Shown here in pieces: positions 4,716 through 8,579 of a DNA stretch of 8,579 nt (its first letter is position 1; every line of letters begins with the position of its first letter). This DNA is from CG2-30-40-21 sp043806395 (GTDB lineage Bacteria > UBA9089 > CG2-30-40-21): NCBI GenBank assembly GCA_043806395.1, contig JAZDHC010000086.1:1-8579 (forward strand), given 5' to 3'. The translations under genes and the position numbers were made by a program. The notes under the pieces are model-generated. The model worked only from the letters and a program-made list of their open reading frames with translations, did no database searches and was not told the DNA's origin.

Positions 4716-6011
4716 ATGACTCCATATAAATTACTTTTTCTGTTTTTATTCCTTTCCCTTTCAGGCTGTGCCACCAATCCTGTCACCGGTGAAAAACAGT
4801 TCAATCTCATGTCAGAAGACAAAGAAATGGCTATGGGTGATAGCTATTATCCTGTGTATACCCAAGTATCAAATGGCTTGTTTCAAGATAAAAATCTACA
4901 ATTATATGTTAATCAAACAGGGGGGAAATGTGCTGCCAAAAGCCATCGTCCGCAATTAAATTATGAATTTAATGTGGTTAATTCATCTGTAATAAATGCC
5001 TATGCCCTGCCGGGCGGTAAAATTAGCATTACCAGAGGACTCCTTAATCTTATGGAGAATGAGGATCAATTGGCTGGTGTGCTTAGCCATGAAATTGGCC
5101 ATGTGGCTGCAAGGCATGTTGCCTCTGGATATACCCGCTCTGTCATGACAAATTTTGGATTATCGCTGCTTGATACTGTTCTGACTGCAAAAGAGATTAA
5201 GAATCGGGAATATTACAACACAGCTGCAGGAATGGCTGCAAACCTGATTGTCATGAAATATAGCCGTGATCAGGAACGGGAAGCAGATGCACTTGGTATG
5301 GAGTATATGGTTAAAGCTGGATATAATCCTCAAGGGTTTGTTCAGACTATGCAAATTCTCCAGTCATTATCTCAAAGGGAGCCGTCAAAGCTGGAGATAA
5401 TGTTTCAGAGCCATCCCATGTCTTTGGAACGAATAGAAAATGCTAAGGCACAAATCCAGTCAAATTTTAGCACACTTCAATCAAATACCTTTCAAGTCGA
5501 TGAATTCCAGAAGAATACAAATTACTTAAAAAAGGTTGGTCCAGCATATAAACAATATGATCAGGCTGAGGAGCTGGTAAAAAAGGAAAAACTTGGAGAT
5601 GCTGTCTCATTGCTTTCTTCCGCCCTGACCATTGCCCCTGATGAAGCATTAATTCATACCACCCTGTCTGCAGCATATTTTGCTGAAAAGAAATATGATA
5701 AAGCCGCCAGTGAAATTGAATCTTCTCTTGCTATTTATCCTGACCTGTTTATGAGCAGATTTCTATCAGGGCTGATACTTCATTCAACCAATAAATTTGA
5801 GGCATCAATTACCCAGCTGAAGATAGCTGATAAACTCATTCCCGATAACACAAATGTTGTTTTTTATCTTGGCTGTAATTATGAAAAGCTAAAGGAAATA
5901 GAAACAGCAGCCGAATATTACAAAAGGCTTCTCCAATTAACGAATAAGGGAGAAAAGGCAGAATATGCTTATAAGAGGTTGTGTGAATGGGGGTTCGTCA
6001 GAGGAAAGTAG
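4716..6011 (+). CDS. M48-family zinc metallopeptidase lipoprotein with C-terminal TPR-like repeats (BepA/YfgC-like)
   Basis: 431 residues from ATG 4716 (an ATG at 4692 would add eight). The N-terminus MTPYKLLFLFLFLSLSGC is a lipoprotein signal with lipobox LSGC, so Cys18 is probably lipidated. The protein should sit in the periplasm on a membrane. Residues ~19-245 are the peptidase domain. The zinc site is HEIGH (125-129), with a third ligand in SRDQEREADALG (Glu189), and a HPMSLERI segment (His233) as in the BepA/YfgC group, where that His can coordinate the zinc and hold the enzyme inactive. Residues ~275-425 form helical TPR-like repeats. In that family the peptidase-plus-TPR layout serves quality control of outer-membrane proteins; the same job here is inferred. 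It follows the FNT-CBS gene by 23 nt and overlaps the ftsK frame by up to 25 nt, so it is likely in one operon. Confidence 0.9.
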   Translation: MTPYKLLFLFLFLSLSGCATNPVTGEKQFNLMSEDKEMAMGDSYYPVYTQVSNGLFQDKNLQLYVNQTGGKCAAKSHRPQLNYEFNVVNSSVINAYALPGGKISITRGLLNLMENEDQLAGVLSHEIGHVAARHVASGYTRSVMTNFGLSLLDTVLTAKEIKNREYYNTAAGMAANLIVMKYSRDQEREADALGMEYMVKAGYNPQGFVQTMQILQSLSQREPSKLEIMFQSHPMSLERIENAKAQIQSNFSTLQSNTFQVDEFQKNTNYLKKVGPAYKQYDQAEELVKKEKLGDAVSLLSSALTIAPDEALIHTTLSAAYFAEKKYDKAASEIESSLAIYPDLFMSRFLSGLILHSTNKFEASITQLKIADKLIPDNTNVVFYLGCNYEKLKEIETAAEYYKRLLQLTNKGEKAEYAYKRLCEWGFVRGK

Positions 6012-8275
6012 GCAAGTCAAAAAATACAGGTGTACGACTTATGGAATTCAAAAAAAAGCATAGAAAACATAAACAACATGAAGAGCATGAAAATCATGAA
6101 AGTAATCAAAACAAGCAAAGCAATCAAAGCAAGCATCCGCCCTTTATAGACGAGATGATAGGGATAATATTGCTCGGGTTTAGCATTCTGTTGATATTTG
6201 CCCTAATAGCTCCAGATAAAACAGGTAGGGTGGGAGAATGGCTGCATGATTTATTCATTAATCCATTTGGGACTGGTGCCTACCTTATTCCTGTAATTAT
6301 AATCATCTTTGGCTGGGATCGCATCAGTACAAAGAAGATACAGGGTATTTTCGGTATTCTGCGGGGTATGGGTGGTATTTTACTATTGCTTGCTGTATCT
6401 ACCCTGCTTTCGCTCTTCTATCTGATCCAGAATATCATGACAAACGGTGGTTTTGTGGGAACATATCTGGGGTTATGGCTGGCAAATAATTTCCATTATG
6501 GTGCATATACAATTGTTTTTACCTGCATCGCATTGGGTTTTATCCTGCTTACCCGATCCTCGGCTATGGCACCATTCAATGTTTTGAAAAGGGTATGTGC
6601 CTGGGGTTGGGGCATGGTGAGTACAAGATTATCCGAGTCAGAAGACGAAAAAGAGGAAAGGATAGAGAAAAAATCTACAGATAATGACTCTGACAAGAGA
6701 AGAGACAAGAAAAAAATAAGGGCAGAAAAGCAAGAGAAAGAGCAAGAGAAAGAGGTAGAGAAACCAAGGGACATTCATATTCCCAGGATTGTGATGCCAA
6801 AAGAGATAGTTACTGTCCCCCATGAAATCATACAGCCTTTGGAGGGTGATGAAAAGATATATCAATTGCCAGATATATCCCTACTCAAGGATCCGCCGCC
6901 TGCATCAGAAGAAGACCTGCGGGAAGACCTGTTGCTGACCTCAAAGCTCCTTGGTGAGACACTTGATGACTTTGGGATTGATGCCAAGGTTGTTCAGGTA
7001 AACAGGGGGCCTGTGCTTACGAGCTTTGAGGTTCAACCCGCGGCTGGTGTAAAAGTATCCAAAATCGTCTCTCTTTCAGATGATCTTGCCTTAGTATTAG
7101 CTGCACCAAGTATCCGTATCGAAGCCCCTATACCTGGCAAGCAGGCGGTAGGCATAGAGATACCAAATAGAACTGCAACCATGGTTGGACTTAAAGAGGT
7201 GCTCCTTGCTGAACAATTTCAAAAATCCTCTGCTATTTTACCCTTAGCCCTTGGCAAGGATATTATGGGTAATCCTGTGGTTACAGATTTGACCAAGATG
7301 CCTCACATGTTAGTTGCTGGTGCAACAGGGTCAGGGAAGAGTGTTTGTATAAATGGCATTATTATGAGCATATTATACAAGATGCACCCTGATAATGTCA
7401 AGCTCCTGATGATTGACCCCAAGATGGTAGAGTTGAGTGTTTATGATGGTATCCCGCACCTGCGGTTTCCAGTTATTACAGGACCAAAGGAGGCAGTTAA
7501 ATGTCTTAAATGGTTAGTTAAAGAGATGGAGGACAGATATAAACTTTTGGCTGCAGAAGGGGCAAGACATATTACAGGTTATAATGATAAGCTCCTTGCA
7601 AGAGAGGAAAATACCATGTGTTATGTAGTGGCTGTTATTGATGAACTGGCAGACCTGATGATGGTTTCTTCTCAAGAGTGTGAGGATTCCATTGCCCGAT
7701 TGGCTCAAATGGCAAGGGCAGTTGGCATCCATCTTATTCTTGCCACCCAACGACCATCTGTAGATATTATTACTGGTGTAATAAAGGCCAACTTCCCTTG
7801 TCGCGTTGCCTTTCAAGTTTTTTCCAAGATAGATTCAAGAACTATCTTAGATATGAATGGGGCAGACAAGCTCCTTGGTCGGGGCGATATGTTATTCTTG
7901 CCACCAGGGGCACCCAAGCCTATCCGTATTCAAGGGGCATTTCTCTCTAACGAGGAGATTGAGGATGTTGTAAAATTTATCAGATTACAGGGATTTGAAC
8001 CACATCAGGAAAAGTTTACAGCCAATACATTAGAAGAAAAACAAACCATCTTTGATGAGGATGATCTTCTTGAGGATGTTCTCAGATTAGCTGTCAGGAA
8101 TGAAGGCATTTCTACCTCTATGATTCAGAGAAAATTAAAGATTGGTTATAACCGTGCTTCAAGATTAGTTGAGTTGCTGGAAGAACATAATTTTGTAGGT
8201 CCATCTGTGGGTGTAAAACCAAGAGAGGTTTATATTAATCAGGAGGATATGGACAGGTTGTTTGAACATAGATAA
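5987..8275 (+). CDS. ftsK: FtsK/SpoIIIE-type DNA translocase
   Basis: 762 residues from ATG 5987 (GAGG 8 nt upstream), or 744 from ATG 6041 (AGGTG 8 nt upstream); the choice is open. The N-terminus is basic and rich in His, Asn and Gln (~20-50). It is followed by a membrane domain with about four segments (~57-75, 97-110, 122-150, 155-190) and a highly charged Lys/Glu linker (~215-260). The motor follows: alpha/beta region ~295-430, Walker A GATGSGKS at 445-452, Walker B VVAVIDE at 547-553, and LATQRPSVDIITG near 585-597. The C-terminal winged-helix gamma domain (~690-755) has MIQRKLKIGYNRASRLVELL and VKPREV; in FtsK this domain reads oriented chromosomal guide sequences and, in some bacteria, activates XerCD. 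The role is to pump DNA through the division septum to segregate the chromosome terminus. The length is typical of the compact form. Last gene of the cluster. Confidence 0.96.
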   Translation: MGVRQRKVGKSKNTGVRLMEFKKKHRKHKQHEEHENHESNQNKQSNQSKHPPFIDEMIGIILLGFSILLIFALIAPDKTGRVGEWLHDLFINPFGTGAYLIPVIIIIFGWDRISTKKIQGIFGILRGMGGILLLLAVSTLLSLFYLIQNIMTNGGFVGTYLGLWLANNFHYGAYTIVFTCIALGFILLTRSSAMAPFNVLKRVCAWGWGMVSTRLSESEDEKEERIEKKSTDNDSDKRRDKKKIRAEKQEKEQEKEVEKPRDIHIPRIVMPKEIVTVPHEIIQPLEGDEKIYQLPDISLLKDPPPASEEDLREDLLLTSKLLGETLDDFGIDAKVVQVNRGPVLTSFEVQPAAGVKVSKIVSLSDDLALVLAAPSIRIEAPIPGKQAVGIEIPNRTATMVGLKEVLLAEQFQKSSAILPLALGKDIMGNPVVTDLTKMPHMLVAGATGSGKSVCINGIIMSILYKMHPDNVKLLMIDPKMVELSVYDGIPHLRFPVITGPKEAVKCLKWLVKEMEDRYKLLAAEGARHITGYNDKLLAREENTMCYVVAVIDELADLMMVSSQECEDSIARLAQMARAVGIHLILATQRPSVDIITGVIKANFPCRVAFQVFSKIDSRTILDMNGADKLLGRGDMLFLPPGAPKPIRIQGAFLSNEEIEDVVKFIRLQGFEPHQEKFTANTLEEKQTIFDEDDLLEDVLRLAVRNEGISTSMIQRKLKIGYNRASRLVELLEEHNFVGPSVGVKPREVYINQEDMDRLFEHR

Positions 8276-8376
8276 ATGGAAGGGGCAGATAGGCTAAAGG
8301 TGGAAGACGAAAATCAGTGTCATTCTGAACTGTCCCACCATGTCCGTAACTACCCCTGAATAAGTGAAGAATAATT
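8276..8376. other. Intergenic stretch after ftsK
   Basis: I find no coding frame, RNA gene or clear terminator in these bases. The one notable element is GTAACTAC at 8346-8353, which matches the start of the inverted-repeat element at 8377 and may be the edge of an older copy. Confidence 0.4.
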
Positions 8377-8579
8377 GTAACTACTCAGCTCTTGTTATTT
8401 CAAACACATTTTAAATCAGCCAACTATTCAAAGGGTGTAAGCAAGGTAAAAGGGAAAGGGAAGAGATTAAAGGGAAAATGGAAAAAGCTGGAAAAAGGGA
8501 AAAAAGAAACATAATTCTCTCTCTTTTTTCCATTTTTCCCTACTTTCCCCTTTTTCCTTATTTACACCTGAGTAGTTAC
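8377..8579. repeat. MITE-like nested inverted-repeat element at the right edge
   Basis: GTAACTACTCAG (8377-8388) and CTGAGTAGTTAC (8568-8579) are perfect 12-bp inverted repeats bounding 203 bp; the right end coincides with the window edge, so the element or its repeat may continue. Inside, a second imperfect inverted repeat pairs a purine-rich left arm (about 8434-8486, beginning GGTGTAAGCAAGG) with a pyrimidine-rich right arm (about 8521-8568, ending CCTTATTTACACC). The left arm has about 12 extra bases in the middle, and 45 further bases (8389-8433) have no counterpart on the right. It encodes no protein. It resembles a miniature inverted-repeat transposable element or a large hairpin that could also end ftsK transcripts. 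A target-site duplication cannot be tested because the right flank is missing. Confidence 0.65.

Noticed and set aside
6496..6865. Minus-strand open frames opposite ftsK, rich in Ser, Phe and Leu
   Set aside because: They mirror the Lys/Glu-rich linker codons of ftsK; the low-complexity composition is explained by the opposite strand and there is no initiation signal.

Overview
The window looks like a piece of an AT-rich, diderm (Gram-negative-type) bacterial chromosome, probably from an uncultivated lineage. The diderm inference rests on the lipoprotein M48 peptidase and on the decayed surface-type protein with an OmpL47-like repeat. The tRNA genes encode their CCA ends, the promoters are of sigma-70 type, and the standard genetic code fits the intact genes. 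I cannot place it to a phylum from sequence alone.

Layout, left to right. (1) Positions 1-1921, minus strand: a two-gene transport unit. A near-consensus sigma-70 promoter drives a small protein made of two CBS domains, followed by a CPA2/Kef-type cation:proton antiporter that runs off the left edge of the window. (2) Positions ~1928-2994, plus strand: a gene graveyard. A 5'-truncated surface protein carries a frameshift near 2220-2250 and an in-frame TGA at 2770, then joins in frame to the N-terminal DNA-binding part of a Tn5/IS4-type transposase. (3) Positions 3112-3376: an AT-rich palindrome, a tRNA promoter, tRNA-Val(UAC), a 13-bp perfect hairpin that includes the tRNA's own ACCA end, and tRNA-Asp(GUC). 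(4) Positions 3490-8275, plus strand: three tightly packed genes. These are a formate/nitrite-family channel fused to two C-terminal CBS domains, an M48 metallopeptidase lipoprotein with C-terminal TPR-like repeats, and an FtsK/SpoIIIE DNA translocase. (5) Positions 8276-8579: non-coding, ending in a MITE-like nested inverted repeat with 12-bp perfect ends, the right end lying exactly at the window edge.

The main theme is that two unrelated membrane transporters, on opposite sides of the tRNA cluster, are both tied to paired CBS (adenine-nucleotide sensing) domains, one by operon linkage and one by gene fusion. This suggests that ion or small-anion flux is coupled to cellular energy state, but that is inference. 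The peptidase and FtsK are probably housekeeping genes for envelope quality control and chromosome segregation. Their tight packing behind the channel suggests co-transcription, not necessarily shared function. I see no clear evidence for a wholly new multi-gene system. The most unusual items are the FNT-CBS fusion, the hairpin enclosing the tRNA 3' end, and the terminal inverted-repeat element.
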